64,000 nucleotides of DNA, from the NCBI GenBank assembly GCA_016110215.1, contig JADWQD010000013.1, positions 868,001-932,000 on the forward strand, in the 5' to 3' direction. This stretch comes from Capronia americana. Lineage: Eukaryota; Ascomycota; Eurotiomycetes; Chaetothyriales; Herpotrichiellaceae. Below, piece by piece: positions 1 to 11,161 of this stretch. Below the pieces are notes generated by a model. It made no database searches. It had not been told where the DNA came from and saw only the letters and a list, made by a program, of their open reading frames with translations. How positions within the stretch are numbered: the stretch's first letter is position 1; every line of letters starts with the position of its first letter. The position numbers and the translations under genes were made by a program.

Positions 1-410
1 AATCGTCCATTCAAACCCTATGTGGTTGATGTGATGGTGGCGAGGTTGCCCTTCATCCAGACACGGCATTATCAACACGTCTTCCTGCTGTGAGTTCCAA
101 AGAACAGCGAGGCCACTAAAGTTTGGTTCTGCTCTGCCTGGAGCTGGTTCTGCTGTCAACAGTGTTCCTCTATTGGCCACCATGATGTGTCTGAGGACCT
201 GCAGCCCCGTATTGTTTCCGCAGCCCGAATTTTAAGACTTGGGCGGAGGACCTTCAAGCCTCAGGAAAAAGCATTTAAACACGCTTCGCCCTGCTCATTG
301 TGTTAAGTATTCTTCCTTCCATCACACTGACTTGATACTTCTTCTCTCACACTTGACGCACACGCATCCTCTTTCCCAGTCACTACCACTACCACCACCC
401 AGAAGCTACC
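1..410. other. Intergenic: upstream region of the small secreted protein gene
   Basis: I see no supportable gene here. The last 100 bases before the start codon are pyrimidine-rich with CACC and CTACCA runs, as is common in fungal 5-prime untranslated regions. It probably holds the promoter and leader of the gene starting at 411. Confidence 0.5.
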
Positions 411-1155
411 ATGTATATGAAGTCGGTGCTAGTGTTGTGTGCGCCCTTCCTCCTGCTGCACGGTACGACTAGCCTGCCGGTCAATGGCACCCGGCCCAAC
501 ATCCTCAACCAGCGGGATGATTACAACCTCCAAGACGTCGTGATCGCCTGCAACGAAGACAAATGCCCAATGAGGACGGTGCTTGTCGATGCCAATGCCC
601 CCAAGTGGTCGCAGACGTGCCCGCGGAGAGCCCTGGCTGCATTGGCCAACTACCTCGAGTTCTGCGAGGAGAAGAGAGACGGAAAGTGCCTGACGCCCAT
701 CAACACTCCCAGAATGCCTAGCATCGCCGACTGCTGCGGCGACTGGGTGCATGTCGACGACCCGTACTACCAGGATTATCCCACTGTAAGTTACCCTCTT
801 GCATGCACCGCTCGAGCATTCCTGACATTTATTATTTTAGATGCGGGACCCTGAGACGGGAGAAGGAGTTCCCCTCCAGACGGGTGCAGAACTCTACGCG
901 TGGCCGGCCCCAGAGGACTATGTCAAGAGCGACCAGGTGTACGAGGACCATCGGGACTGGGTCTTCCGCAAGGTGATCAAGCCAAACGCGTGGGAATACA
1001 AGACCGAACTGCCCGTGTGCGGGCTCTGGTTGCCGTGGACGGAGCCGCAGTTCCAGTACTTCATGCAGAACCTCCTGTCGACATATCACCTCGACGAGGT
1101 GCAGGAGACGCTGGAGTCCAACACGGATGGGATGGGGCCGCCCAACGATCCGTAG
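411..1155 (+). CDS. Small secreted cysteine-containing hypothetical protein
   Basis: Two exons, 411-785 and 841-1155, are joined across a 55-bp GTAAGT...TTTTAG intron in phase 0 and give 229 residues. The first 22 or so residues (MYMKSVLVL then a hydrophobic stretch) look like a signal peptide ending near SLP. The mature part has eight cysteines, including an adjacent pair in a DCCGD motif, and one N-glycosylation-like NGT directly after the predicted cleavage site. It has no further membrane segment. I do not recognise a family. Secretion and disulfide bonding are inference; function is unknown. The ATG lies after a typical CA-rich leader and is the only start that supplies the signal peptide. 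Confidence 0.75.
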
Positions 1156-1483
1156 GGGGGAGGAGAGGCGGTTATGTTCGGGTTTGCGGAATAGAAGGCC
1201 GACAAAGACGGTCTGAGGCTGAGGTCTGTTTTTGACGAGCCCTAGATATCCAGGCGACTGTAGCTGAGGCTGTCGTCGAAAGTCGTCCAGCTGTCGGATG
1301 GCCATTTTCGGGCGCAAGTGCGAGTGCGAGGGTAGCGGGCGGACAGGGCCACCAGACAGCCGACAGCAGACATGAGAATAGTCTCTCGTCCTGACCAGAC
1401 ACAGGAGATGGCACGGTCGCGTAGTTTCAAACTTGAAAAATCGACACATCTCCTCCCTTCTTTTTCTTTTCTTTTTCTTCTTC

Positions 1484-2113
1484 TCAAAGTTTCCCCTTCC
1501 CCTTCCCTCTCAACCACAACCCGTCCCCCCTCGCGTGAACGTTGCCCTCCCCATCCTCCACCACCCCTTCAACCCACACCTTCCGCCCCTCAACCGCGAC
1601 TATCCACGCCCTGGCCATGACCGTCCCGGGCGTGCCCACCGGCCTCTTATACTCGACCGTCAACTTGGCCGTGAACGTGGCCCCATACGCGGGCAACTCC
1701 TGCCCAATCACATTCCCCATCGTGCTGTCCAGCACCGTGGCAATGACGCCCCCGTGCAGTAGATCCGGATGCGCATTCAGTCCACGCCCGAACGTGTAGA
1801 AGCGGCGGATCTCGCCCCTTTCGCTGGTGGTGCTACTGCTGCTGCTGTTCGGCGGGGGCCGATAAGTCGACAGGATGTGCGAGATGGTCGAGGGCGTGTT
1901 CCAGGTCGAGGCCATCAGGGAGTGGCCCGTCCCGGAGTGCGTGAGCGTTCGGGACAGATGGACCGGTCGGAAGGCTTGGTCTGAGAGCAGCGATGCCACC
2001 CAGGGGATTGAATTGAAGTGGTGTAGAGTTGTCTCTGGGATGGGAGATGCTTCTGCTTGTGCCTGTGCGCCTGCTTCTGCCTCATCTCGGCCGCCGGCGG
2101 ACATGTTGGCCAT
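1484..2113 (-). CDS. Hotdog-fold thioesterase (PaaI/4HBT superfamily)
   Basis: This single-exon gene encodes 209 residues. The C-terminal half (about residues 100-205) has the hotdog pattern of small acyl-CoA thioesterases: a HPDLLHGG motif with HGG at residues 120-122, followed by D129 in the central helix and a strand with TVEYKRPV. The N-terminal 100 residues are low-complexity (Ala/Glu/Gln, then a Ser run) and probably disordered or targeting-related. Proteins of this kind hydrolyse acyl-CoA thioesters; the acyl group cannot be told from the sequence. The reading begins at an ATG with a second in-frame ATG three codons later. It is convergent with the secreted-protein gene. Confidence 0.8.
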   Translation of the reverse strand: MANMSAGGRDEAEAGAQAQAEASPIPETTLHHFNSIPWVASLLSDQAFRPVHLSRTLTHSGTGHSLMASTWNTPSTISHILSTYRPPPNSSSSSTTSERGEIRRFYTFGRGLNAHPDLLHGGVIATVLDSTMGNVIGQELPAYGATFTAKLTVEYKRPVGTPGTVMARAWIVAVEGRKVWVEGVVEDGEGNVHARGDGLWLRGKGKGKL

Positions 2114-3103
2114 TTATCCTAAACGAGGCAGGATACGATTAATTATTTTGTCGGTGTGTACCTTAGGCAGCGTGGGTACTTGCTTAAGAGGGAAAATTTG
2201 GGTAGTACAGTACTGTAGCAGAGTGGGACAGTGGTACGAGGCCGATATGTCGATCTACTGCATCCATGTGTACTTGTAACTGAGTCCTCTGTACTCGGGA
2301 TGGAGGTATTAAAAGGTTAGGAGTGTGAGCCGAACGCATCTGCATTTGGACCTCGGCTTCCTTCGGACTGGGTTGACCTTTGATTTGACCTACTCTGCGA
2401 TTCCCACCATGCGTGTTGAATCTTTTACAGACACGGAGTCATTACTAGGTCGATCAGATTTCTGTATCCGATCCGTCCATCATCTTGCGTCTAGTTCTAA
2501 TATCGCCTATGCGCTCCCATTTAGAATTCAACCGTCGGTACGAGGTACGGAGTATCCTACTCTACTCCCATACTGAAACAACCTCGAGTTACAATTATTC
2601 CGCACAGCCTTCAGACCAGTACAATCTTCACATTAGTGCACATACCATACCATTACTGCCCTCATACTGATACCACATTCATAAGACCCGGAATAGACTC
2701 ACCATACAGTCCTTGTATGCATTCCGAGGGGACGCACGTTGCAACAGCGTACTAGGTGGGAACGTCACGAAGAGCAGTAAATCCCGAAGATGTCGGCCTC
2801 ATCTTTAAGCCTAGTTATCGAGGTCCCGTGTCCCTTCGACTGCATCGCATCGACTGTTCCAACAGGATAATGGATTGTACCTCTCTTGGCACTGATCTTG
2901 CCCCTCCTAAATTCATGGTGAAGATTGCCCCGCAGCTTGCTCTGTGGCTGCGGTAAAAGTTGACACTGGAAACAAGGCTGTGAATAGGGCACCTTGTCCA
3001 TTTCACGAACCTGGAGAAAGCCTCCTCGCAACTTGTTGTTCTGTCCAGGTAAAAGTCTGGGAGCAAGCGCCGCGACTTCACAAACTCTATCCTAACACCC
3101 ACA
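2114..3103. other. Intergenic, no supportable gene
   Basis: About 1 kb without a coding signal that I can support. Short open frames on both strands lack family resemblance. The stretch holds the promoter of the thioesterase and probably the lost 5-prime part of the HET pseudogene. Confidence 0.5.
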
Positions 3104-4946
3104 TTGAAGGATCACCTCCCGGCCCCGCTTAATCCGGTCCGGCCTGATCCGCCGATTCTGTACTTGTGTAGTCAAAAGTATGACGGAGGCCCATTTCTCA
3201 CATATCCGGACCGGAAGGGCTGGAAGGATGATGAGATCTTCAACCCCGTCAGTAGCAAGCGAGGGCCATCCGAGATCGCATCGTTCTTCCAATGCTGGCT
3301 GTTCTTCGGCGCCTCGAAGGAAGTGTTCAGCGAGGGAATGAGCACGGAGGACTTCGTGAGACGCTGCGACGGGAACAAGTTCCTCACCACGCACAAGTTG
3401 AGAGGAATTACAGAACGGTGGCTTCAGAAAGAGGGAAAGCTGCCTGTGGCGACCCAGTTGAGACATGCCAGAAATTTACATACATGCCTATCGCGCATAC
3501 ATCGGGTATTTGACGCCTGGGGTGCTTCCCGCCTTGAACCATTTGAAGACCCATGGCTGTACACAGCACTAGTAATATTGGCCGAGTGGCTGGGGTTGGC
3601 ATTCTAGCAGGCCTACCGGGAGGTTGTTGATCGGAACCGGGGTCCTGGCGAGGAGAGCATGCGGGTACTCAGGGGGTGGTCCTCGGGTGAGACCGTCATA
3701 ACAAAGACCATGAGAGAAGATGGTTGGTGCACCAGTGCCGTACGCAGGCTCTCGGGGAAGCTGACCGTAGGAGGAATGTACTTTGTCAGTCGGATCGAGC
3801 GACCGGGGCCGGAGTACAGCCACACCAAATGCGAGATTCAAGCTTGTGTCGGTTACAATGTCGCTCCTGGATCTTATGCTACGAAACACCGCGATCCTCA
3901 ATGTAAATGCAAACCCATCTTCCCAGATATGAAGCGGATTTGCGACATTCTCGGCAGGGACGAAGTGCCTGTCGTGTCCTTTCAAGATGGAAAACTCGAA
4001 GTCTTCCCATCCGGAGCCAATAACCAGTATGTTGCCATATCTCATGTATGGTCCGACGGGCTCGGGAATCGTCACTCTCTCTCTCTCTCTCTCTCGCTGT
4101 CAGCTGGCTCACCTTGATCGATTATTATCTCGGCTCCGTGACACTGACGACAAAAGGAATCTATTCTGGTTGGACACGCTTTGCTGCCCTCTTCAGCCCA
4201 AGGAGCTCAAGAATTCCGCCTTGGCCTTGATAAGAAACACCTATCGCAAGCATCCTGGATCTGGGCTTACGAAACATTGTCAACACAAAAAAGGAAGAAC
4301 GAATGGCCAAGGTCTGGAGCATGGTCGATGACGTCCCCGCCCAGGTCGCCTTCTGGCTGAAACGAACGCTTCCAGTTCCCGGCTTTCGCTGGGAGCCCGC
4401 AACATTCCTCAACGGCTTGGGTTTCCCGCGAGGCGATAATATAAAGGGCCTGGCTGCAGAGCGAGTCGGGAGCGATGGCCTGTTGATCAAACACCAGGGC
4501 TGGCTTCTCGAATGCTTGCACGGAGAGTCTATCAGAAGATGTTTCCACTTTACCACCGGCGTTGACTCTTATTCCGTCATGTGCATGAATGAGAAGGGCG
4601 ACGGGGAGCGCGAGATGAACCCATGGACTGTGGCGGAAGGTCCCAAAAGATCGAGATTGGCCGTGATTTCTCGACAGCCTGTGCGGTCTTCTGGTCACCG
4701 GATTGTCGGCGATGCACTTCTCGTTGTCGTTATTGAACGTCAGGGAGAGGACGCATCTTACGCCCGTAGGCAATGATCTCGAAAATCGAGCCGGACGTTG
4801 TCCTCTGGGGGCATTTCAGGGGGCGGGACATCCTAGCGCAGATGCGTGCCGAACCGTCCGCTTGGGAGAAGGATGAAGGGAAGCGAGTGAAGTATCTCAT
4901 GCGTGCGAAAGCAACCAACGGTGAGGTCCCTTGGTGGCTTGATTAA
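3104..4946 (+). pseudogene. Degenerate HET (heterokaryon incompatibility) domain gene
   Basis: The HET-domain signature (YVAISHVWSDGLGN near 4023-4070, then CQLAHL and FWLDTLCCP near 4100-4190) and the C-terminal part of this fungal protein class (VPAQVAFWLKRTL, NEKGDGEREMNPW) are clear. The frame is broken at least four times. An in-frame TAG at 3605-3607 interrupts the N-terminal region. A CT microsatellite at about 4076-4097 sits where the reading changes from frame 2 to frame 3. The stretch between the HET core and the helical C-terminal part is missing around 4235-4255. A one-base-type frameshift lies near 4762-4770, after which the tail reads on to TAA at 4944-4946. No convincing start codon was found. 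HET proteins trigger allorecognition cell death when intact; this copy looks dead. Confidence 0.8.
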
Positions 4947-5732
4947 AGTTGGCCTGAAGAATCTGCATTGTAGAGGCAAGGATGCTCGTCTTGCCAGTGA
5001 GAAGAAACAAAGCACGGCTGAGTACGCGTGTGCTGCCTCATTGTAGGCCCCTATAAGCACTGCCTGGTCGTTACAAGGTCGTCCCGTCCATCTACTGCCG
5101 CGCTTTATATTCCGTGCCTGAGTCGCGGTGCAACGAGCTCTGGTCTGGCTTACAGCAGCTGTATTCCTAAAACCTGTAGGCGGTATGTAGTCCCAGTCCC
5201 TTTCCTAGTGACTCTAGTCCGTTGAACCCGTACGCTGCAGTGATGCTCACTAGAAACTCCTCTCGGAAGTAACTGTACTGCAATCCGTGCTCTTGCTGCC
5301 TATGGAAAGGATTCTAGTGTCGACCTGTTCTCGGACTTTTCGCTGTATCCTGCCTGACGAAAACCACAGGTCGTATTTTGACCACGCGCCTACTAACGCC
5401 CATACAAACCCGCCGAGGTGTTCGAAAGCCACAAGAGATTTCCTTGCCTCCTGAGTCTGGCTGGTGTTGTCCGCTTTTGGCGGCATTGTCCGTCTCGAAT
5501 AATACACTGCCATTCCGAATATACTTGCGATCTTGTCCGTGTCGAATAATACACTGTCCTTCCAAGTATATTGTTCAGAGATCAGTGTGACGGTGCATCA
5601 TGAAGGTCTAAGGTCTCGAAATCCGCGAACATGGGACCGTCGATACCGCGTCCTGATCGACTGCGTGCCCGGGGCCGGCGTCCGTGCTTCGGCTCCTTCA
5701 GGTTACATAGACACTGTCAACCCAACCGCCAT
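4947..5732. other. Intergenic with a short tandem duplication
   Basis: No supportable gene. The only structure I see is the imperfect tandem repeat at 5487-5582, listed separately. Confidence 0.5.
5487..5582. repeat. Imperfect tandem duplication, unit about 47 bp, two copies
   Basis: Copy 1 (about 5487-5533) and copy 2 (about 5534-5582) both begin TGTCCG, share the core TCGAATAATACACTG and continue with a CCATTCC/TCCTTCC and an AAGTATA-like segment. The copies have diverged, so the event is not recent. No function is evident. Confidence 0.7.
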
Positions 5733-6519
5733 TCAACCAGGACCCGTCGCAAACCTACCGGCCCGGAGTTCTTCTTCGGTCCTTCTCCGCCACGAATCCG
5801 ACACGCGCGACCAGTCGACGTCCCCGAGCCGCCCGAGAGCCCGACAGCCGTCGCAGTCGATAAAGTCGCTCAAGCTGCACGACGCGTGGCACGCGGGACA
5901 GATGTCGTGGACCTGCTTGTGCCAGCTGGCGTTGCGGAACTCCCACCCGGTCTTGGTGATCCAGAAGTTGCTCACCTCGCACCCGGCCACGGAGTTCCAG
6001 TACTCCTCGTGCCGAGGCCGATTGGTCAGACAGTGGTTGCACAGACGCAGCTCCGGCGGCATCCACGGCTTCAACTGCGTCATCAGCTCCGGGACGTCAA
6101 AGACGGCCCGGGGAAGAAAGCCTGCATATTTCGCCGACGTGGGTGAAAGGCAGAGTTGGATGTCTCGCGCCGCTCGGGCCATGCGTTTGCAGGTCAACGC
6201 CAGCGCCACCTGCGAGGGCGCGTGGGCCAAGCTGTCGTAGACTGAAAGCAGAATCTCGTACGGCATTTTGAGGAGAATCGATTCAGAGTCCTGATTCCGC
6301 ACTCCATTGTCAAGAATCTGCAGTTATGTTAGACCACCGCTTCATCAAGAGTCGTCAATAATCAGTACGAACCTCGTCAGAAAGGATGAACTTGTACGAG
6401 AGCTTCCGCCCAAAGTCGTCGCTTTTGGCCCTGCAGTTGAGCGGCCTTCGAGGCGCCAGGGCCGGCTCTCCCGTTTGTTTCAATCCAATCCCAGCGGGAA
6501 ACCCGGTCCAGAGAGCCAT
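5733..6519 (-). CDS. F-box protein with cysteine-rich C-terminal half
   Basis: Proposed exons are 6519-6373 and 6317-5733, joined in phase 0 across a 55-bp intron (GTTCGT donor, CTGCAG acceptor, CTAAC branch-like site), giving 243 residues. The F-box-like segment (ILLKMPYEILLSVYDSL, then LALTCKRM) lies at about residues 62-100. The second half has CNHC, CPACHASC and CDGC pairs that could bind zinc. F-box proteins recruit substrates to SCF ubiquitin ligases through Skp1; the target is unknown. A minimal alternative is a single-exon product from the ATG at 6266 (177 residues). The two-exon model is preferred because the joint is in frame and adds an open N-terminal exon. Confidence 0.65.
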
Positions 6520-6902
6520 GGTAGTGATTGATGTAGCTATGCAGGACGCGCACGATGACAATAGAGCCGAAGCGTCACAGAAACATCCGCCCGTTTGTCT
6601 ACTTTCCTCAAACGTCGCCGGGAAATTAACCAGCTGCAAGTCGATTTTTGACGGCAGGCAAGCCGAAAGCATCCGACAGGATTTATTCAGCGACAATGAG
6701 GCAGAGAGTCAAGGACAGCGACAATGACAAGGAAGCGATAAGCAGCTGTTTCATATTCGGTCATCGAACTTTCCCCGAGCCGATAAGAATGTTGACTAAG
6801 CCCATCCTGGCGAGCGCATCAGCCTTCCACAACAGAAGCGATGTAACTTTTGTATTGTATGTATCTACCCCTTCCCACGGACCCAGCTCAGGGTGTGTCT
6901 GC

Positions 6903-8289
6903 TCAGATGGTGATGACGATTTTGCCGTTTGTTTTGCCTTCCCAGAGATCACGCAGCCCCTCTACTGCTCGCTCCAAAGGCAGGATCTTGCCGATATGCG
7001 GCTTGATCCCCTTGGCGGACACGAAGTTCAAGAGGTCGACAAACTCGTCCCTCGTCCCCGTGTAGACCCCAGTCAGGGAGATCTGGTTCGTGAAAAGATG
7101 CCTAAGGTTTATTGCGACGTCTGCTGAGCCGCCATCCGAGTGAATTCCGCACGACACCACCGTGCCCCCTGGCTTCACGGATGCCAGCGAGTGAGAGATA
7201 GTTACAGCTCCTGACGTGTCGAAGACGGCATCGACGAGATTTGGCAGCTTCTCAAGAGGTTCAAATGTACGCTCGGCGCCAAGCGACCGTGCAAGAGCAC
7301 GTTTGGCTTCTGTCCGGCCTGTGGTCCATACGCGATAGCCTGCTGCAGAACCCATTTGAATGAGCGCTGTGGTTACGCCTGGATAGTATATTAGCTTGAG
7401 GCTTCTGAAAGTCAGGAATGAACTAACCACCGGATGATCCTTGCACCAGAACAGTCTGCCCTGCCCGCAAATGAGCCCTCGTGAACAGCATGCGATACGC
7501 CGTCAACCAGGCAATTCCCATCACACTAGCTGCATTTGCATCTAGGGTTTTCGGCCTGGGAACTGCGTTTCGTTTTGGTATGACGGCATACTCTGCCAGG
7601 TTTCCCTGCACAAGCTCTCCGAATACGTGTCGGTGCGGGTCGAGCGTTTCATCACCTTTGAAGTCCGGGTCTGTGGTCAGGTTGGGATAAATTGCGATTT
7701 CAGTGCCGTCGTCAAGTACACCAGCACCTTCGTTGCCAAGGATCATTGGAAAGCGAATCTCGTGCATACCCACACCGCGCAAGGTGAAGATGTCGTGGAA
7801 GTTGAGTCCCACAGCTTGCATCCTGACTCGGACGTACCCCTCCTTCAGTTCAGGGACGTTCCTGCGGTTGATGCGGATCGACGACAAAGGATCGGTTGGA
7901 CTACCGGCCGATGCATAGACAGTTCGCATGGCTGGTCTCTTAGGGTCCAAGTCACCCATAACGAGATGCAGAATCTTGTCGTTGTCAAGCTTTGCGGCGA
8001 GGAACAAGTCAAATGGCTCGTGGATGCCGAAATCCTTGACGAAATCTCCGTCCATGATAATGTGGGCGTAGGCTCGGCCGTCATCCAGAAGCCCTTGTTC
8101 AAGCACTTTGACTTGCGCGTGATGACCTATGATACCATGTTCGCACAAGGCCTGGATTGCATCGCCCTTGAAGCTCTTTCCATCGTCGATGACCTCGGCA
8201 TCTGAAGCAAAAGCACTCAACATAAGCTCGAGGTTGGCTGTATTTATCCCTTGGAGAAAGCGATCAATTGGCGGATGAGCTGGAGCCAT
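6903..8289 (-). CDS. NTF2/SnoaL-like domain fused to an MDR quinone-oxidoreductase-like enzyme
   Basis: Exons 8289-7428 and 7378-6903 join in phase 1 across a 49-bp intron (GTTAGT...ATCCAG) and give 445 residues. Residues 1-115 look like an NTF2/SnoaL fold: an IDRFLQGINTANLELML opening helix, then DAEVIDDGKSFKG and later strands. From about residue 118 the protein is a medium-chain dehydrogenase/reductase with VGLNFHDIFTLRG, LGNEGAG and a nucleotide-binding GSSGGGV loop split by the intron. It lacks an obvious structural-zinc cysteine cluster, so it resembles NADPH quinone or enoyl reductases. The fusion is unusual and uninterrupted at the junction, which lies inside exon 1. The substrate is unknown. 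Confidence 0.8.
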
Positions 8290-8708
8290 GGCTTGATGTC
8301 GTGTGTTTCGTGTTCCATGTCGACTTTCCTATCCTCGAGGAGCAGCAAGTTTATATAGTAGTACGAAAGAGCCGCCATCACGTTACCCTTGCTGATAGGT
8401 CTCAAGTGGGGAGAGCTGCATCGGAATCCATGTTGGCGACCAATCTCGATAGAAGTGGATTATATAAGCCCTCAGCTGGTCTGTTCCTGGCTTGTGCCTG
8501 GTATATCAGCACACACATTTCGGCTGAGTTCACGTGACCATCAGCCATGCTGTCGGGCCTTGGATCCGGACGAACAGTGTCAGCCATCGGAACATCGTCG
8601 AGTCGATGGACATTCAGCGAAACCCTGTGACAATCGCGGCTCGCTCAACCGTGGTAACCTCAGGCATTGGAGATTGCGAATCTTTTGTCATATCTGCTCT
8701 TGCACCAC
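8290..8708. other. Intergenic: upstream of the fusion reductase
   Basis: No gene is visible. It probably contains the promoter of the reductase that starts at 8289 and the 3-prime end of the regulator at 8709. A CACGTG hexamer is present near 8531-8536. Confidence 0.45.
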
Positions 8709-10908
8709 TCATCCAGATCGATGTGGAAAGTCAAACCGGTGCTGAAGATTGTCGGTCTCCAACCACGAAAGCAACTCATTGTAGGCACGACGATCAAACG
8801 GTGAGCCGGTTGATCCAGTCGATTGGGTGGCGTCCAAGTCGCCATGCGCAGAGCCCGGGCTGACTTGCGAGTGACGGTACGACTCCGCGTAGCTTGTTGA
8901 GCTGGCTTCGTTGCTCGGAGACAGGACAATGGCAGAATGAGATGGCAGGCCTTGTCCGTTTCCTCGAAGATCTCCTCCTCTAGAAGCAGTCTTTGACAAG
9001 TCGATACTGCCCAGCCTGTTCATGATCGAGCTGAAGTCTGCAAGGACCTGTGCGCAATCTTTGGCATATGCTCTGTTGCTGCCGTCGTCCACATCAAGCA
9101 CAGAAATCACAAAACCGATTGCATCATAGTCACCTTGCGCATCCTTGTCGGCCAGGAGTCGATACAGTTGCAACGTGAGAGCGGCATTGAAAAGATAGTG
9201 CACGCTCGAAACAGAGAGCCTTGCAGCAGGGCGCCCGAAAGTGAGTAGCCTATTCCAGAGATGCACATTGCGTCTGGCAGCATCGGCGCAGAGATCGAGC
9301 TCGGGCTTGTGCGAAATCTGGTGGCCAGTTGTTCGAGCATTGAGAAGCATATCCGCAGTGACCATTTTGGCGTTGATGAAGAGTAAAGGGCGCACTGCGA
9401 GGATAATGAGCTGATTCTTCGCCATGTGTAGCTCAACCACAGCTCGATCGCCATTAAAGTTTTCCTCTGTGGCTTGCACCGATGCGGGCAGGGCGTCAGA
9501 CCAAGACGTCAACAACCTCAGAGACTTCTGAATGCACAGAGTACTCATGAGAGGCTCATCGCGTGCAATATCATACACGTTGGCGACAATATAGTTTGAA
9601 ATCCTGGCGAGCTCGACGTGTGCACGCAGACCGGCCGCTGGCGGTAAGCCGGCGGTATCTCGAGGCAGATCCAACTTGATCGCGTCATCTGGAACGAGGG
9701 CTGGTCTTCCCATCAAACAACTCAGCCATCGGTCAAGCACATACACAGTCCAGAAGAGCCGCTTGCCTTGTTCATCAACCATCCAGGCTCGGTGAACTCC
9801 ATGGACGATCAGGATATGCATGGAGACACTGATGTAGATGTATGCTGCGTCCCGACGGTTGCTATTCAGCAGGTAAAATCCGAGAAGAGCCAGGACGGTC
9901 GCATCGTTGATTATGGAAGCGTCAAGAGGATTCCCAATCAGGTGTCTTGCTCTAGCAAAAAAGGTCTGTCCGAAGCCGGTCTCCCAGTCTGGCGCACATT
10001 TTGGATTGAACTGGCAGGCAACGGCGAACACGGCGTTGGCAGCCACGACATTATGGTTCAAGTCGGGTGTCCGAACACCATCCACAAAGGCTAGGTAGTC
10101 CTCCATGACGGCTTCGCTATCAACCCAGTAATAGATGCCGCCGGAAGGGAATGCGCCCCGACCGTCCTGAGCGGATTCTCGAAGCTCCGCGAGCATTCCC
10201 GCAGCTTGCTCCCTGGTCGCTAAGATAAGGGGGTCCACAGCTGAGGTCAGGAGAGGGCGACTGTCGTGGGTCTGATACCTGCCGAGCCCGGAGATGAAAG
10301 CTGTGATGTCCGGATTTGAGGAGCCTGGCCAGGCTGCCTCAAAGGCCAATGGAAACACGGTTGCCATGTATTCTCGCAAGTGATTCAGGAAAGTGGCACC
10401 GGAAGATTCACCTAGATAGCGTACGGTGCCGTCCGGGTCCGTCAATATCCGCCCCTCTCGGAGGTGCTGACTCTCTGCGGTAACGTCCTGGTCGAGATCT
10501 GCTGGAGGGTGTTCTGGAGCGGTGGTTTTGGCTTGGGCATGACGCAGGAGTTTCTCCCTTTCCCTTTCAGACGGGACGACTTCCGCAAGTGCTTGCTCGA
10601 GAAGAGCGCATCTGGCCCTGAGTTCGTCGTGTTCTCTACGCGGGATGGACACTGTCTGCTCGACCTGGGGGTAGATACATTCTCTTGATGATTTGCGGCA
10701 TCGTTCGCACGGATGCCCTCCGGAGCATTTTGCTCGCCTAATGTTGCAATTATTGCACCTTTGAATCAGAAAATGAGTGTAAGTCTTCTGCAAATGGAAA
10801 AGTTGCGCCAAAGAGCTCTCTTACGCTTGAGCAACGCGCTTCCTCAATTCGGGAGCAATTTTGTTCCGACGAGGGTTGACGGGCAGACGCTCCATTCGTG
10901 TTCGACAT
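8709..10908 (-). CDS. Zn2Cys6 fungal transcription factor
   Basis: The main exon 10787-8709 carries the complete binuclear zinc cluster (C-X2-C-X6-C-X5-C-X2-C-X6-C, starting RCNNCNIRRAKC, about residues 39-65). A short coiled-coil-like stretch follows (ELRARCALLEQALAEV), then a fungal_trans-type middle region (RLFWTVYVLDRWLSCLMGRP). A small first exon at 10908-10825 is proposed and joins in phase 0 across only 37 bp (GTAAGA...TTGCAG), giving 720 residues. That intron is unusually short, so the start is uncertain. A nuclear DNA-binding regulator is the clear family assignment. Its targets are unknown; it sits next to the glycosidase and MFS genes. Confidence 0.85.
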
Positions 10909-11161
10909 AGCGGGGAAGAGAGAAAGAGACACTTGAGCAGACGTGCGCGGTCATTGAGAGAACTGCGGCTTCTTCTGCAACAATTGATCTGGAGTCTAGA
11001 ACTCGGGCTTGGCGCTCAGGAAGTTGGGGCTGGGGCTCGGCACACTTTCCTTCACAACCTCATTCTCCCCAACCTCACTTTCCCTTCACCTGTCGATCAA
11101 CCCGCCGTTACTACGAAATCAGCGACCATTACTCCGACTACGCGGGCTTCAAGTCAGAGCC

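Noticed and set aside
429..752. Long antisense frames over the secreted protein, TF and oxygenase genes
   Set aside because: They shadow real genes on the opposite strand and show no independent family features.
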